Part shown: piece by piece, positions 22,031 through 33,949 of the stretch
How positions within the stretch are numbered: position 1 is the first letter of the stretch
Layout: every line of letters starts with the position of its first letter
Origin: Scalesia atractyloides
Lineage: Eukaryota > Streptophyta > Magnoliopsida > Asterales > Asteraceae
NCBI GenBank assembly: GCA_947069175.1
Contig: CAMTDV010001633.1
Coordinates: 60,866,102-60,930,101, forward strand
Direction of reading: 5' to 3'
DNA: 64,000 nucleotides
Position numbers and translations under genes: made by a program
The notes under the pieces: generated by a model
Database searches by the model: none
What the model saw: the letters and a program-made list of their open reading frames with translations, nothing else
What the model was told of the DNA's origin: nothing

Positions 22031-22866
22031 GTTTGTGTGATCAATGAATCATATAAAACTTAAGTTCCACCGAGAGTTCATCTGTTTGCGCCAAAAACTG
22101 AAACCGCTCATCGGCTTTCAACTATCCAGACTGTTGAGTGATCGCGAGTTACTGATTATAACCGATAAATCAATTGCAGCCCACGTTCTCAATCAATTCA
22201 GTCTTCAATGCCTCGATTCATATGATTTTCGAGATTGAAAACCGAAATCATATTACCTCCTGATTTACACTAACAATTTCATCGTTTCATAACTTGGAAA
22301 CACTCGCAGAACCTTCAATTTCATTTGCGCTCTAATTTCTGTTCGTCGGAAACGATATCTGCTATCGCCGGACTTTCGCCGGAAAACCGAGACATACATC
22401 AAATCGGTAATTTTCTCGATTCTTTCATTTTCAATCCATTGTTAGACTTTCACTAAATCAAATCCTTCAATCAGAATCAGTCCCAGACGACGTTGTCGGA
22501 TAATCTGCATTCGCCAGAAAATCTCTGAAAATTCCGAAATCATGCTGTGAATCGGTACAAACATCTAAACTCTCTGATAATTCTTGTTTAGTCACCTAAT
22601 TTCGCAACTAATTGATCAAAACTGTAAATTGATCCGATCAGACGGAATTCACAAAACAGAGCCGACGACCTTTGCTGGAGTTCTGCGAAAAACATCTTTT
22701 CCGGTACATTCATTTCCAAAACCTTCTTTATCCATTACATTTCAATCATTTATATGTTCGTTAATCGAATTAAACCAGAACAGTCGGATATTGTTGTTTG
22801 TGTCTTTGAACGAAGAAGATGAAGTCGAACATTGTGTATAAGTTTAATTTAAACAAGATATTAAAC

Positions 22867-22948
22867 CGGGTTAGACACACAGTCCAGCGGTGGACTGTGT
22901 GCAAACACATAGCGCACGTCACGAGTTTGAATCTTACAAACGCACCGG
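22867..22948 (+). repeat. Sense hairpin/B-box module 1 of LTR A
   Basis: GGTTAGA is followed by CACACAGTCCA (22,876-22,886), loop GCGG and the exact complement TGGACTGTGTG (22,891-22,901), then GAGTTTGAATC, a B box with one C-to-T change relative to the sister copies (GAGTTCGAATC). Confidence 0.8.
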
Positions 22949-23035
22949 CTTTCCGAATTAAAACCAATTTTTTTAAACTGAATCAGAGTAGGTCCCAGGA
23001 TGTTTTTAAGATTAATATAAACTGTAAGTTTAACA

Positions 23036-23115
23036 GATAAGACACAAAGCCCAACTGGTTGGGCTGTGCGCTTACAAACCAAAGGACCCGAGTTCGATCC
23101 GGTTTCCCTGCAACC
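23036..23115 (+). repeat. Sense hairpin/B-box module 2 of LTR A
   Basis: A different stem, CACAGCCCAA / TTGGGCTGTG around CTGG in the sister copies; LTR A has CACAAAGCCC, so one outer pair is lost here. GAGTTCGATCCGG follows as the B box. The preceding AAGACA corresponds to TTAGACA of the other modules. Confidence 0.8.
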
Positions 23116-23204
23116 GGTTCAACCATTTAAATTCTTTTAATATAAAACCAAATAAATTAACATTTAATTTGTATATATATATAATTAAAACACAGATTAT
23201 TTCG

Positions 23205-23282
23205 GGTTAGACACGTAGCTCAGTTGGTAGAGCTGCGTGCACGCGTACGAGAGGTCTCGGGTTCGAGCCTCACCCAGCGCAC
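23205..23282 (+). repeat. Sense hairpin/B-box module 3 of LTR A (most tRNA-like)
   Basis: CACGTAGCTC (23,212-23,221), loop AGTTGGTA and GAGCTGCGTG (23,230-23,239) give ten pairs, one of them G:T. The core TAGCTCAGTTGGTAGAGC is identical to the D arm of many real tRNAs and a perfect A box. GGGTTCGAGCCTC is the B box. The T stem and acceptor stem are incomplete. Confidence 0.85.
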
Positions 23283-23296
23283 ACATAAGTCACTGT

Positions 23297-23346
23297 CCGA
23301 CCGGTCAACGGTCCGGTCAACGGTCAACGGTCAACAAAAAGTCAAC
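23297..23346 (+). promoter_or_regulatory. GGTCAAC array (W-box-like cluster) in LTR A
   Basis: Four to six copies of CGGTCAAC, i.e. TTGACC on the other strand, the core of WRKY-factor W boxes, packed in 50 bp and followed by AAAAAGTCAAC. Copy number differs between LTRs: one unit more in the solo LTR at 50,370, rearranged spacing in E. Regulatory function is inferred from motif only. Confidence 0.5.
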
Positions 23347-24383
23347 AATTTTTTTATTTTTATTTATTTATTTAATTTAAAAATCAGTTAAAAATACTTA
23401 AAAATAATATTTTTAAATTTAGAAAATGACCTTAAACTCACAAAAATAAATCTAAAAATCCTATTAAAATTGTTAATAAAATCCACTTATTTACCGAACC
23501 ATTTCGTTATTATTTTAGGTTAGTTATTTCTCGTCGATCAAATCTCCAAACTCGTGCGCATTCAACATCATCAAACGAACGCACCCAATGTGAGTGAATC
23601 TCTACAAATTCCCCGTTTTAATCACATTTTGGGGTGTATCATGTGTCGCTTATTATTTATTACATTTAAACACTTGTGCATCCATCATATCCATGATCAA
23701 ACGTGTATCCAATATGTATCAATTGTTTGTGTGGTTAATGTTTAGATTAAATTTATCATTTTCAGTACATACATCATCATAGGCTCGTCTGTTCCCCATT
23801 ACCTATGAGCGGAACCGTTCCCCGTTACCTATGAGCGGAACGTGGCGTTGTCAACATACGATCGGCTCCGTTTGATTGAGCCTTGATCGCACATACATCA
23901 TCATAGGCTCGTCCGTTCCCTATTACCTATGAGCGGAATGTGACGTTGCCAACATATACATTATCATTCATGTCATATACTCATGCAAGGTGGTTTGTTA
24001 TTGTATGTTTATTTACGTTTGCTCACATATGATTATTGCACAATTTTTTTCCATATAAATACAATAAGAAATCAATATCAAATGTTTTTAACAAGGTTCA
24101 CTCGCCAACTTTTGTTGACCCAAAATTCCCCATTTTTACACATGATACAGGTGATCCAGTTGCAGCAAGAAACATATAGGACGGCCTAGAAGAATAAATC
24201 AGTTTAGGCTTTGGATTGCTTGCTTAATTACTTTTTCCTTGTATTGTATGAACTTGTTTGGAATATTGAAGTTGTAATTTTGAATTTAATAAATATGAAA
24301 CATTTTAGTAAACATCATGAGCTTTGGTGATAACCCAATTATGCCCCGACTCTTATTCCGCTGCGGGTCGGGGTGTGACAGAT

Positions 24384-24395
24384 TGGTATCAGAGC
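24384..24395 (+). other. Primer binding site for initiator-Met tRNA
   Basis: TGGTATCAGAGC lies 3 bp past the 5' LTR and is complementary to the 3' end of plant initiator Met tRNA, the usual primer of chromovirus reverse transcription. It fixes element A's orientation as forward. Confidence 0.95.
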
Positions 24396-25192
24396 CATGA
24401 CTATAGGGATATAGGATAGGTTATTAGACCCTTAGAGCCTATACTATAGTTGATTAGAATTATTTAAATTGTTTATGTGTTACATACAAAATTCATGATG
24501 TTTATATGCTTTATGTTTATTGCTACATTCAATGTTATGCAAGCATGTTCATAAGTACATATTAATATACAATGCTCATCATGAATCATATCCTCATAAC
24601 ATATCATATCCATGAGAGCACACACCACACAATTTCCATGATTTTTGCAGATTTTTGTATTTTTTTTCAAATCACATCAAAGTGAGTTCTCATGACGGGC
24701 ATGTAGTAACTGGAAGGGTACAAGTACCGGTAGTCGGAACGTCCTGTCTAGGCTTGGCATTCGTATAAATCTAAAATAAAGGACCAGTTTGCCTACCTGG
24801 GGACTAACGATGAGAGTACGAAGGACCTATTAGGCCAAAGCATGCTATACCAAACGTCGTGTGAGCTAACCCCACTTTGAGTTGTCATTGTGTCTATACC
24901 TGGACGCCCTCCTACCATACATCTCGCAAACATATTTCATGGTTTTCATTTGGGTGATGCGTGTGTTAAACCGCCAACACCAATGTGAATCCTACTAAGC
25001 CAATTGCCATGGGGGCCCACATGACTATACAGGCGATGGTATGGGGGACATTGGAGGCCCAAACATGAGCAAACCCAAGACATCCTATGGATGTAGTGCA
25101 TTATTGATGTTTATGTTAGTTTTTAAAAAAACGACACATGACACCTAAAAAGACTCCTTAAACTCACCATCTTCTTATGTATGTTCCTGTAG
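24396..25192 (+). other. Untranslated leader of element A
   Basis: About 0.8 kb between primer site and gag with many short open frames and stops; no gene seen. It normally holds packaging signals in this type of element. Confidence 0.6.
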
Positions 25193-25609
25193 ATGTCGGC
25201 TAGGCAGCAACGTGTAGGTAGAAAGTCAGGAAGGTCAAACGAACGCTTGGCCACCCAAATCGCAAAACAAATGGCCACGGTGCTTCCTGACATCGTAATT
25301 CAAGTCCAACAAGCTCTCGCTGCAAATCCCATCAACCCTCCCAATCAAGAAGACCAGAACGTCGACAACCCTCCCTCCAAAAAGTGCTCTTACAAACACT
25401 TCAAGTCTTGGGATCCCCCGAAATTTGAAGGGACCGAAGGTGTCACTGCTCTCCTCCACTACTTTGAGGAAATGGAAAACACCTTCCTCAATTGCGATTG
25501 TCCCGAGGATCGCAAGGTACGTTACGCAACCGGGAGACTATTTGGAGTAGCTCTTACCTGGTGGAATACAGAAAAGGTAAGAGAGGAATCGAAGATGCAA
25601 TGGCCTTAA
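25193..25609 (+). pseudogene. gag N-terminal part, element A
   Basis: Starts with MSARQQRVGRKSG and runs into a retrotransposon gag domain: FKSWDPPKFEG, then a LHYFEEMENTF block and RLFGVALTWWN, the hallmarks of plant Ty3/gypsy gag (Retrotrans_gag). The frame shifts near 25,577, just after the WWN motif, where the sequence appears to lack one or two bases, and the original frame stops at 25,609 while the rest of gag continues in the overlapping frame. Confidence 0.9.
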
Positions 25610-27774
25610 CATGGGAGGAGTTAAGGGAAATCATGACGAGACGCTTCTGTCCAAGAAGCGAGATCAAAAAGTTAGAGGATGAATTCCACTCGTTAAAGCA
25701 AAAAGAAGGAGATCATACTTCCTACAACAAAAGGTTTCTAGAGTTGAACCAAATGATCCCCAACTTGTTCACCCCAGTATACCGCTTAGTCGAACACTAT
25801 ATTCGAGGCCTCCCCTCGAAAATTCAAGACTCAGTTCTAAGCACTTCGCCTGCAACACTTGAAGCTGCTATGGAACTAGCTATCGAGCTTACCGAGAATC
25901 GCATCCAAAACGGCAAACTTAAGGATGAGAAAAAGAAAGCCCCCATTGAGGGCCAAACTTCAAACCATTCCACCTCCTCCTCAAAATTTGCTAGTAAGAG
26001 GAAACGAAACGGCAGAAACTTTGCTGTCACACAAACAAATTTCCCTATCCCTGCTGCACCCATCACCCAAGTTGCCCCCTCAGCTGCACCATATAAAAAG
26101 CCATACTCCGGCCCATACCCAAAATGCAACCGTTGCCAATACCATCACTTTCTCGAACATCCCTGCCAACATTGCACCGGCTGTGGCCGTGCAGGTCACA
26201 CCATCCAAACCTGTCGCGCACTTCAGCGAACGAACCGCAATCAGCCCTCAACCCAAACCCACCATCAGATAGTGGGTCAAGCCCAACAACCTTTACTCCT
26301 ACCACCTGCTCAACATGTAGCCCAATCCTACTACCAACCCAACTACCCCATGATGCAACCTATGCGGGCTTGTTACAACTGTGGAGACCCGAACCACTTC
26401 AGGAACACCTGTCCCCGCTTGGTGAACATCATCCATGCCCAAGCTCAAGCAAATCCAGTAAACCAGGCTAACCAAGCTCCTCCACCTGCTAGGGGAAGAG
26501 CTTTCAACATCAACGCCAATCAAGCTAGGGCTGACAACAATGTGGTTAACGGTACGTTTCTCATCAATGGTAGTTATGCATCCATGTTATTTGATACTGG
26601 CGCGGATAAGAGTTTTGTGTCCTTAGAATTTGAACCCATCCTCAACCAAACTCGTGATAAACTCATGGAATCCATAACGGTAGAAGTTGCTGACGGAAAA
26701 CCGGTCTTATTAAACTCTACTATACGCAATTGTACTCTCACCCTAAACGATCACGATTTTCCAGTTGACCTCATTCCTATGAAGTTGGGAAGTTTCGACA
26801 TTATAATTGGTATGGACTGGCTCAGCCAACATCATGCTGAAGTTGTATGCCGCGAAAAGTTCATTCGCATACCTCTTACAAACGGTCATACTCTATTAAT
26901 CTTTGGAGAAACCCCTTCGAAAGGACTCAAATTAATGTCCTGTCTTCAAGCCCGAAAATATCTCCGCAAGAATTATGTCGCATTCCTAACTCATGTCGTC
27001 AAAAAGGGAACCAAGGAGAAGAAACTCGAAGACATCCCAGTAGTAAAAGATTTTCCGCAAGTTTTTCCTGACGACATTTCAGGACTTCCTCCCGTGAGAG
27101 AAGTCGAATTCCGCATTGATCTTATACCTGGAGCTACACCAGTTGCAAAATCTCCTTATAGGTTAGCCCCATCCGAAATGCAAGAGCTGGCCAGTCAACT
27201 GCAAGAGCTGACTGACAAAGGATTAATACGTCCTAGCTCATCGCCTTGGGGTGCACCTGTCCTTTTTGTGAAGAAGAAAGATGGAACGTTTCGCATGTGT
27301 ATCGACTACAGAGAACTCAACAAGTTAACAGTCAAGAACCGCTACCCATTACCTCGCATCGATGATCTTCTAGACCAACTTCAAGGCGCCACCTGTTTTT
27401 CAAAAATCGACCTTCGTTCTGGTTATCATCAACTCAGAGTACATGAAGAAGACGTCCCAAAGACCGCCTTACGAACTCGTTATGGTCATTACGAATTCAT
27501 GGTCATGCCATTTGGTTTAACCAACGCTCCAGCAGTATTTATGGATTTAATGAATAGGGTATGCAAACCCGACCGCTTTGTCATAGTCTTCATCGACAAC
27601 ATCCTCATCTACTCAAAGTCTAAGTCTGATCATGAACGACACCTTCGACTCATCCTTACACTCTTAAGGACAGAAAAGCTATACGCTAAGTTCTCGAAAT
27701 GTGAATTCTGGTTAAGGGAAGTACAATTCCTTGGACACGTCGTCAATGACAAGGGAATTCATGTTGATCCCTAA
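25577..27774 (+). pseudogene. gag C-terminus, protease and reverse transcriptase, element A
   Basis: One open frame (from 25,492, homologous from about 25,577) carries in order the rest of gag (TWEELREIM, RGLPSKIQ), two CCHC zinc knuckles (CTGCGRAGHTIQTC and CYNCGDPNHFRNTC near 26,180-26,415), the aspartic protease motif LFDTGADKSF near 26,590, the WLSQHHA region, and reverse transcriptase from SPYRLAPSEMQ through WGAPVLFVKKKDG to MPFGLTNAPAVF. The catalytic box reads FIDN (near 27,589-27,600) instead of F/Y-x-DD, and two codons (Tyr-Leu) are missing just upstream compared with element C. It ends at a TAA within the VDP-x-KI motif. Chromovirus of the Tekay/Del type is likely. Inactive. Confidence 0.92.
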
Positions 27775-28061
27775 AAAATCAAGGCAGTACAGGAATGGCA
27801 AGCGCCACGTACACCTACCGAAGTAAGATCATTTCTTGGTTTGGCTGGTTATTATCGCCGTTTCATTGCAAATTTCTCCCGAATTGCTGTACCACTCACG
27901 GCTTTGACTCATAAAGGAAAGCCCTTCATATGGGGACCCAAAAAAGAAGAAGCCTTCCAAACTCTAAAGCAAAAACTCTGTGACGCACCTATCCTCACAC
28001 TTCCTGAGGGTTGTGATGACTTCGTGGTTTATTGCGACGCGTCAGGGCAGGGACTAGGCTG
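27775..28061 (+). pseudogene. RT/RNase H connection, element A, cut by element C
   Basis: Same frame continues after the stop with WQAPRTPTEVRSFLGLAGYYRRF-type thumb/connection sequence split over 27,790-27,870, then the start of RNase H (VVYCDASGQGLGC). The reading is broken at 28,061 where a reverse-oriented LTR (TGTCACACCCCG) begins. Confidence 0.9.
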
Positions 28062-28663
28062 TGTCACACCCCGACCCGTAGCGGAATAAGAGTCGGGGCA
28101 TAATTGGGTTATCACCAAAGCTCATGATGTTTACTAATATGTTTCATATTTATTAAATTCAAAATTACATCCTCAATATTCCAAACAAGTTCATACAATT
28201 ACAAAGAAAAGTAACTAAATCAACAATCCCAAGTCTAAACCGATTTATTCTTCTAAGCCATCCTATATGTTTCTTGCTGCAACTGGATCACCTGTATCAT
28301 ATGTAAAAATGGGGGGTTTTTGGGTCCACAAAAGTTGGCGAGTGAACCTTGTTAGAAAACATTTATTATTGATTTCTTGTTATAATTAATATGGAAAAAG
28401 TGTGCAATAATCATATGTGAGCAAACGTAAATAATCATACAATAACATACAATAACAAACAATAACAAACCACCTTGCATGAATATATGACATGAATGAC
28501 AATGTATATGTTGGCAACGTCACGTTCACGCTCATAGGTAATGGGGAACGGTCCCGCTCATAGGTAATGGGGAACAGACGGCCTATGATGAAATGTATGT
28601 GCGATCAAGGCTCAATCAAACGGAGCCGATCGTATGTTGGCAACGCCTCGTTCACGCTCATAG
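28062..28663 (-). mobile_element. 3' LTR of element C, outer part
   Basis: The sequence is the reverse complement of the 3' end of LTR A: it starts TGTCACACCCCGACCC and repeats the CATGATGTTTACTAA, TTGGCGAGTGAACC and CTCATAGGTAATGGGGAAC words. It is interrupted after CATAG (28,659-28,663) by solo LTR B and resumes at 31,304. With B removed this LTR is about 2,663 bp. Confidence 0.9.
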
Positions 28664-28849
28664 TGTAACATCCGTCAGAAACGGATTTACCAAACCCGCT
28701 CCGTTTATCAACCGAACAGTCAGTCAAAATTTTCGTTGCGAATTAAATGCCCAAAATATTTTTAAACGATCCGTAATCAATTATTATACGGGAATATATA
28801 TTTAGTTTTTGAAAAACTGTCAAAAATCGCAAAATAAAAATATTATACC

Positions 28850-28932
28850 TCTGCCGGGTTTCGGACCCGGGTCTGTACCGATTCGGAAAAGCCTTATCGC
28901 ACATCACACAAACCACTGCGCCACTTGCTTTG
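28850..28932 (-). repeat. Antisense tRNA-like module in LTR B
   Basis: Minus-strand AAGTGGCGCAGTGGTTTGTG (A box) and ACCCGGGTCCGAAACCCGGC (B box with one substitution, C for T). Homologous to the antisense modules of the other LTRs. Confidence 0.65.
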
Positions 28933-29625
28933 TTTGTTAAATAATGAAATCATTTAAATCATAAAGTAATGTTACGAATTCAAAACCGGCGCCCAAACAG
29001 TTCAGTCGTCGGAATCCCGGAAATCTCGCGAGTCTTAACTACAATTTACGTTATAACGTAAACCATTAACCAGACATCGGTTATAACCGATGTTTGAAGT
29101 CCGCGACCAAACCATAACCGCCGGAGTTTTTATGATATACGAACACAGTCGGAAATCAGACCAGATTCTTCAACGTTTTCCCCTATAAATTCACTCTCAA
29201 CCCATTGCAAACCTTTTCGCTCAAAACCACACTTTTCCTCGGCGTAATTCCACTCGCCGGAACTTTTCTGTTCGTCGCCGGAAAACCGATTTCCCCATTG
29301 CCGAGCCTTGCTGAGCCTCTGAAGCTTATACCGGAGATACCCATACTCTTTCCAAGCTTTCCGGAGACTTGCTGCTGCAAGACACCTGACGCCGGAGTTG
29401 AATTCTGTCGCCGGAGTTTCTGCCGGAAAACAGAGAGTCCAGTCGGTATACTTCTCCGCCCAATTTCTTTTCCTTTTCACATTTATCTCACCGTAACGAA
29501 CTGAAAAACACTAATAAACCGATAAAACTTTGAACCAGTCGATTTTCCGAACTCTGGTTATATTTCAGTGAAGAAGACGATATATTTCCGTATGTTATAA
29601 GTATAATATAAATCTGGATATTAAT

Positions 29626-30211
29626 CGGGTTAGACACACAGTCCAGCGGTGGACTGTGTGCACATATAAAGCAAAGGTCTCGAGTTCGAATCCCGTCCCA
29701 CACACGATGCCTTAATAAAAATCATTTTTGTTAAACTGAACCGGAGTCGTCACAGTTATATGTTAAGTATATTAATAATCGGAATAATAACCAAGTTAGA
29801 CACACAGTCCAGCGGTGGACTGTGTGTTTGTTTATATCACTGGTCACGAGTTCGAGTCCGGTCTTCTGCACCGACTCGGACAATTATCTCTTCTTTTTAA
29901 ATAAGGCAGAAAAGGAAATATCTAATTTGTATTTAAGTATAATAAAAATCGAATTATATAACATGTTAAACACACAGTCCAGCGGTGGACTGTGTGTTAG
30001 TTTAAGCCACAGGTCCCGGGTTCGAGACCTGTGGAGCGCACCGCCGAATTGACTTAAAACTATTTTTGAAATAAAATGATTTTCGGTTTAAACTAATTAA
30101 TATATATATATAATTAAAATCAGATTTATAACGGGTTAGACACGTAGCTCAGTTGGTAGAGCTGCGTGCACGCGTACGGGAGGTCTCGGGTTCGAGCCTC
30201 ACTCAGCGCAC
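29626..30211 (+). repeat. Array of four sense hairpin/B-box modules in LTR B
   Basis: Modules begin near 29,626, 29,793, 29,963 and 30,133, a regular spacing of 167-170 bp. The first three have the perfect CACACAGTCCA stem (29,635-29,660; 29,801-29,826; 29,971-29,996), the fourth the CACGTAGCTC / GAGCTGCGTG stem (30,141-30,168). B boxes read GAGTTCGAATCC, GAGTTCGAGTCC, GGGTTCGAGACC and GGGTTCGAGCCTC. The bodies between modules are AT-rich and diverged, while the hairpins are unchanged. Confidence 0.85.
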
Positions 30212-31303
30212 TTGTATTCCGAATTTAACCGGTCAACGGTCAGGTCAACGGTCAGTCAAACGGTCAACGGTCAGAAAAAAAATCAATTTTTTTATTATTT
30301 TTTATTTAATTATTTTAATTAAAAATCAATTAAAAATACTTAAAAATAACATTTGTAAGGTTAGAAAATAGCCTCAAACTCACGAAAATACACCCAACAA
30401 TCCTACTAAAATAGATTAATAAAATCCGTTTACTTACCAAACCATAATGCGATTTATCTAGGTTAATCTCACTCGTGGTTAAAACCACTTCGCGTACATT
30501 CAACATCAACAACCGAACGCACCCACTGTGAGTGAATCTTACAACTTCCCCTTTTTAAATTACACGTTTTGGGGTGTGTCATGTGTTATGAAAATAATCA
30601 ATTTATTTATTTAAACTCGTGCCATACCACATCATGACTTAAACTTAGATTGTTTTTATTGTTGTGATTTACTTATTTCCATTTGTCATATTATATGAAA
30701 CTCATACATTAAGCACATCAGTTCCTCGTGGAAGACGAGTTGAACAACGCGTGCTACAAATCAAATTCATTATTGTTTATGTGTATATCATTGAGTTTGT
30801 ATTGTTTGTAGTTGTGTCATTCATATTATCATGGTTATGCAATTCATTCATTAGGCCCCTCAGTTCCTCGTGAGAGACGAGTTGAGCATCGCGTGCCTTT
30901 AATTGTTTCATTATTATTCATGAGTGTTTCATTCAATATCTTATGATTGTTGATTAAGTTACATCTATTTTTTACTCATGTTTGGTTGTGCACATATTTC
31001 ATAATCAATTTAAATAAATTGTTCAAATGTTTTCCATAGGATTCACTCGCCAACATTATGTTGATCCAAAAAAACCCTTTTACACATGATACAGGTGAAC
31101 AGGTTGAAGCAAGGAAAACATAGGATATGCCTTAGAAGAGAATCAAGAAGTTTAGATTGTTAGTTAGAACAGTTGTAACCTTTATTGTAAATTTCCATTT
31201 AATTTGTATTAAAGAATATGAAACGCATAATAAATGTCATGAGCTTTGATGATAACCCAATCATGCCCCGATCACCTTATCCGCTGCGGGTCGGGGTGTG
31301 ACA

Positions 31304-33369
31304 CATAGGTAATGGGGAACGGCTCACGCTCATAGGTAATGGGGAGCGGCGGCCTATGATAATGTATGTACTGAAAATGATAAATTTAATCTAAACATTA
31401 ACCACACAAACAGTTGATACATATTGAATACACATTTGATCATGAATATGATGGATGCACAAGTGTTTAAATGTAGTAAATAATAAGACACATGATACAC
31501 CCCAAAAACGTGATTAAAACGGGGAATTTGTAGAGATTCACTCACATTGGGTGCGTTCGTTTGATGATGCTGAATGCGCACGAGTTTAGAGGATTGATCG
31601 ACGAGGAATAACTAACCTAAATAATAACGAAAAGGTACGGTAAATAAGTGGATTTTATTGACAATTTTTAATAGGATTTTTGGATATATTTTTGTGAGTT
31701 TAAGGCTATTTGCTAATTTTAAAAACATTATTTTTAAGTATTTTTAATTGATTTTTAAATTAAATAAATAAATAAAAATATATAAAAAAAATGTTGACTT
31801 TTTGGGTTGACCGTTGACTATTGACTTTGACTTGTTGACCGGTTCGGTCGTGTATATTGTTTGCACTGAGTGAGGTTCGAACTTGTGACCTCCCGTACGC
31901 GTGCACGCAGCTCTACCAACTGAGCTACGTGTCTAACCCGAAATATTTCTGTTTTTAATTATATTTATATACTATTTTAATTTATTCAAAATTCATTTAT
32001 TTTTAAAAAGGATTTTAATCATCGAACCGGTGTGTATAACAGGTCTCGAACCCGGGACCTGTCGTTGAACGTTGCACACAGTCCACCGCTGGATTGTGTG
32101 TCTAACCTGGTTAAAACACTTGTTTTTATTTCTCTTATATGCTATCTGGAAGTCTCCATATTTGGGTTTTATAAAAAGTCTAAATATTGTGACGAATCGG
32201 AAACAAGGACAGACTCGAACCCGGGACTCTATGATTCAAATGCACACAGTCCACCGCTGGACTGTGTGTCTAACCCGAGATATAACCCGATATATATTAA
32301 ATTTATATACAAACTAGACTTCATCTTCTCCGTTAAACAACACAGACAACGATTATTCTACTGATCTTGTTCAATTCAATTAACGGACATATGACTGATT
32401 AAAATGAAATGGATAAAGAAGGTTTTGGAAGTGAATGTACCGGAAAGATGATCTTCTCAGAACTCCGGCGAAATCGTCGGCTCTGTTTTATGAACTCCGT
32501 CTGAACGGGCCAATTAATAGTTTTGATTAACTAATTGTGGAATTGAATGACTAAACAAGAGTTATCAGAGAGTTTAGATGCTCATACCGATTCATAGCGT
32601 GATTTAGAAATTTTCAGAAGTTTTCCGGCGACTGCAGATTATCCGATATCGTCGTCTGGGACCGATTCTGATTGGAGGGTTTGAGTTAGTAAAGGTCTAA
32701 CAACAGACAGAAGATGAAAGAATTTAGAAATTTACCGTTTTGATGAAAGACACGGTTTTCCGGCGAAAGTCCGTCGAATTCAGAAAGCGATTCCGACGAT
32801 CAGAAATTAGAGTAAAAGTGAAATTAGAGGTTCTGTGAGTGTTTTTGAGTCACGAGATGATGATATTGTTGGAGTAATTCAGGAAGTAAAAGATTTCGGT
32901 TTCTAACTCCCAAATCATATGAATCGAAACAATAAAGACTGAATTTGATTAAGAACGTGGGTGTAATGGTTGCATCGGTTATAATCAGATATTCAGGATC
33001 ACTCAAACGTCTGAAACGCTGAAAGCCGATATCGGTTTCAGTTTTGGCGCAAACAGGTGATTCACGGGTGAACTTATGTTTTATTTGTTTTCCTAGATTA
33101 CACAAAGACATCAAGTGGCGGAGTGGTTAAGTGCTTGGTGTTAAGGTCTTCCGGCTGACCCGGGTTCGAAACCCGGCAGCCCTTTTTTTATTTTTAATAG
33201 CTTTATTTTTATTTTCTAACAATTTTAATTTCCATATTCTAAAATGTTTATTAGTTATGTATTGTTTAAAATTAAAATAAGCATTAAATGAGCAAGGAAA
33301 ATTTGAAACAGATTATTCGATTAATAAACGAAGCGGGTTTTGAAAACCCGTTTTTCGACAGATGTTACA
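31304..33369 (-). mobile_element. 3' LTR of element C, inner part
   Basis: Continues the reverse LTR from CATAG to the end TGTTACA (reverse complement of TGTAACA). It contains reverse copies of the sense modules (31,862-31,940; 32,030-32,110; 32,200-32,278) and, in forward orientation, the antisense-type tRNA-like module at 33,111. Next to 33,370 lies the purine-rich tract expected before a 3' LTR, read on the minus strand. Confidence 0.9.
33111..33189 (+). repeat. Best-preserved Ser/Leu-tRNA-like module, with T-run
   Basis: TCAAGTGGCGGAGTGGTTAA is a strong A box; CCGGG, TTCGAAA and CCCGG form a perfect 5-bp T arm; TTTTTTT follows (33,183-33,189), the pol III termination signal. The two boxes lie about 55 bp apart as in tRNAs with a long variable arm. 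The acceptor stem does not close, so I do not call a tRNA gene. It runs antisense to element C. Confidence 0.75.
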
Positions 33370-33403
33370 GTATCACCTACTTTTAGAAATTTCGTCCCGA
33401 AAT

Positions 33404-33949
33404 TTAAGTAGTAGTGGTAACAGGAAAGAGATGCGGGTATTTTTCGCGCATTGAGTCTTCACGTTCCCAAGTAAACTCAGGTCCTCGTTTCGACTCCCAG
33501 CGTACCCTTACAATTGGAATACGACTCTGTCTTAAACGTTTTTCTCCGAAGTCCATGATCTCTATTGGTCTTTCAATGAAGTGCATAGATTCATCGATCT
33601 GAATATCTTCTAGAGGAATATGGAGGTTTTCATCGGCAAGACACTTCTTTAAGTTTGATACATGGAATGTGGGGTGAATTCTATTGAGTTCTTCTGGTAG
33701 ATAAAGCTTGTATGCTACAGGTCCTACTCTTTCGAGTATCTTGAAAGGTCCTACGTAGCATGGTGCTAGCTTGCCCTTCTGGCCAAAACGAACTACTCCC
33801 TTCCACGGTGATACTTTTAAAAGTACATGATCACCAATGTTAAACTCCAAAGGCTTTCGTCGTTTGTCTGCATAACTCTTTTGACGACTTTGTGCCGATA
33901 GAAGATTGTTTTGAATTTGATGGATCTTGTCTTTGGTTTCTTGAATCAA
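33404..33949 (-). pseudogene. Integrase C-terminus with chromodomain-like tail, element C
   Basis: Encodes the end of the polyprotein: GPFKILERVGPVAYKL, the HPTFHVSNLKKCLADE block, a PLEDIQIDE linker and the VRWESKRGPEFTWERED / MREKYPHLF tail typical of Tekay/Del chromoviruses. It is separated from the upstream frame by a single stop (TAA, where element A has a Glu codon) at about 33,948-33,950. Confidence 0.9.

Larger units (their letters stand above)
21770..24380 (+). mobile_element. LTR A: 5' LTR of Ty3/gypsy element A
   Basis: The LTR starts TGTAACATCCGTCG and ends GGGTCGGGGTGTGACA, 2,611 bp. CTAAG precedes it and a tRNA-iMet primer site follows 3 bp after it, so it is the 5' LTR of a forward element. 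Internal features are an antisense Ser/Leu-tRNA-like module near 21,955, three sense hairpin/B-box modules (22,867; 23,036; 23,205), a GGTCAAC array (23,297-23,346) and repeated CCATTACCTATGAGCGGAAC words (23,780-23,940). Compared with 3' LTR E it shows about 20 differences in the first 1.3 kb; compared with the solo LTR at 50,370 only about 16 in 2.6 kb. Confidence 0.9.
28664..31303 (+). mobile_element. Solo LTR B (second LTR subfamily)
   Basis: It starts TGTAACATCCGTCAGAAACGG and ends GGGTCGGGGTGTGACA, 2,640 bp, flanked by a perfect 5-bp duplication CATAG (28,659-28,663 and 31,304-31,308). There is no internal region, so it arose by LTR-LTR recombination or is a partial insertion. The 3' third differs from LTR A: it has GTTCCTCGTGnnAGACGAGTTGA words (30,720-30,890) instead of the CCATTACCTATGAG repeats. 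It carries the largest set of sense hairpin modules, four. Confidence 0.93.

Noticed and set aside
22867..23282. Functional tRNA genes in the LTRs
   Set aside because: A and B boxes are good but acceptor stems do not close, anticodon arms are not recognisable, and the units repeat in every LTR; called tRNA-like modules instead.
29130..29504. Open frames of 99-116 codons on both strands
   Set aside because: They lie inside solo LTR B; the homologous part of LTR F does not keep them open.
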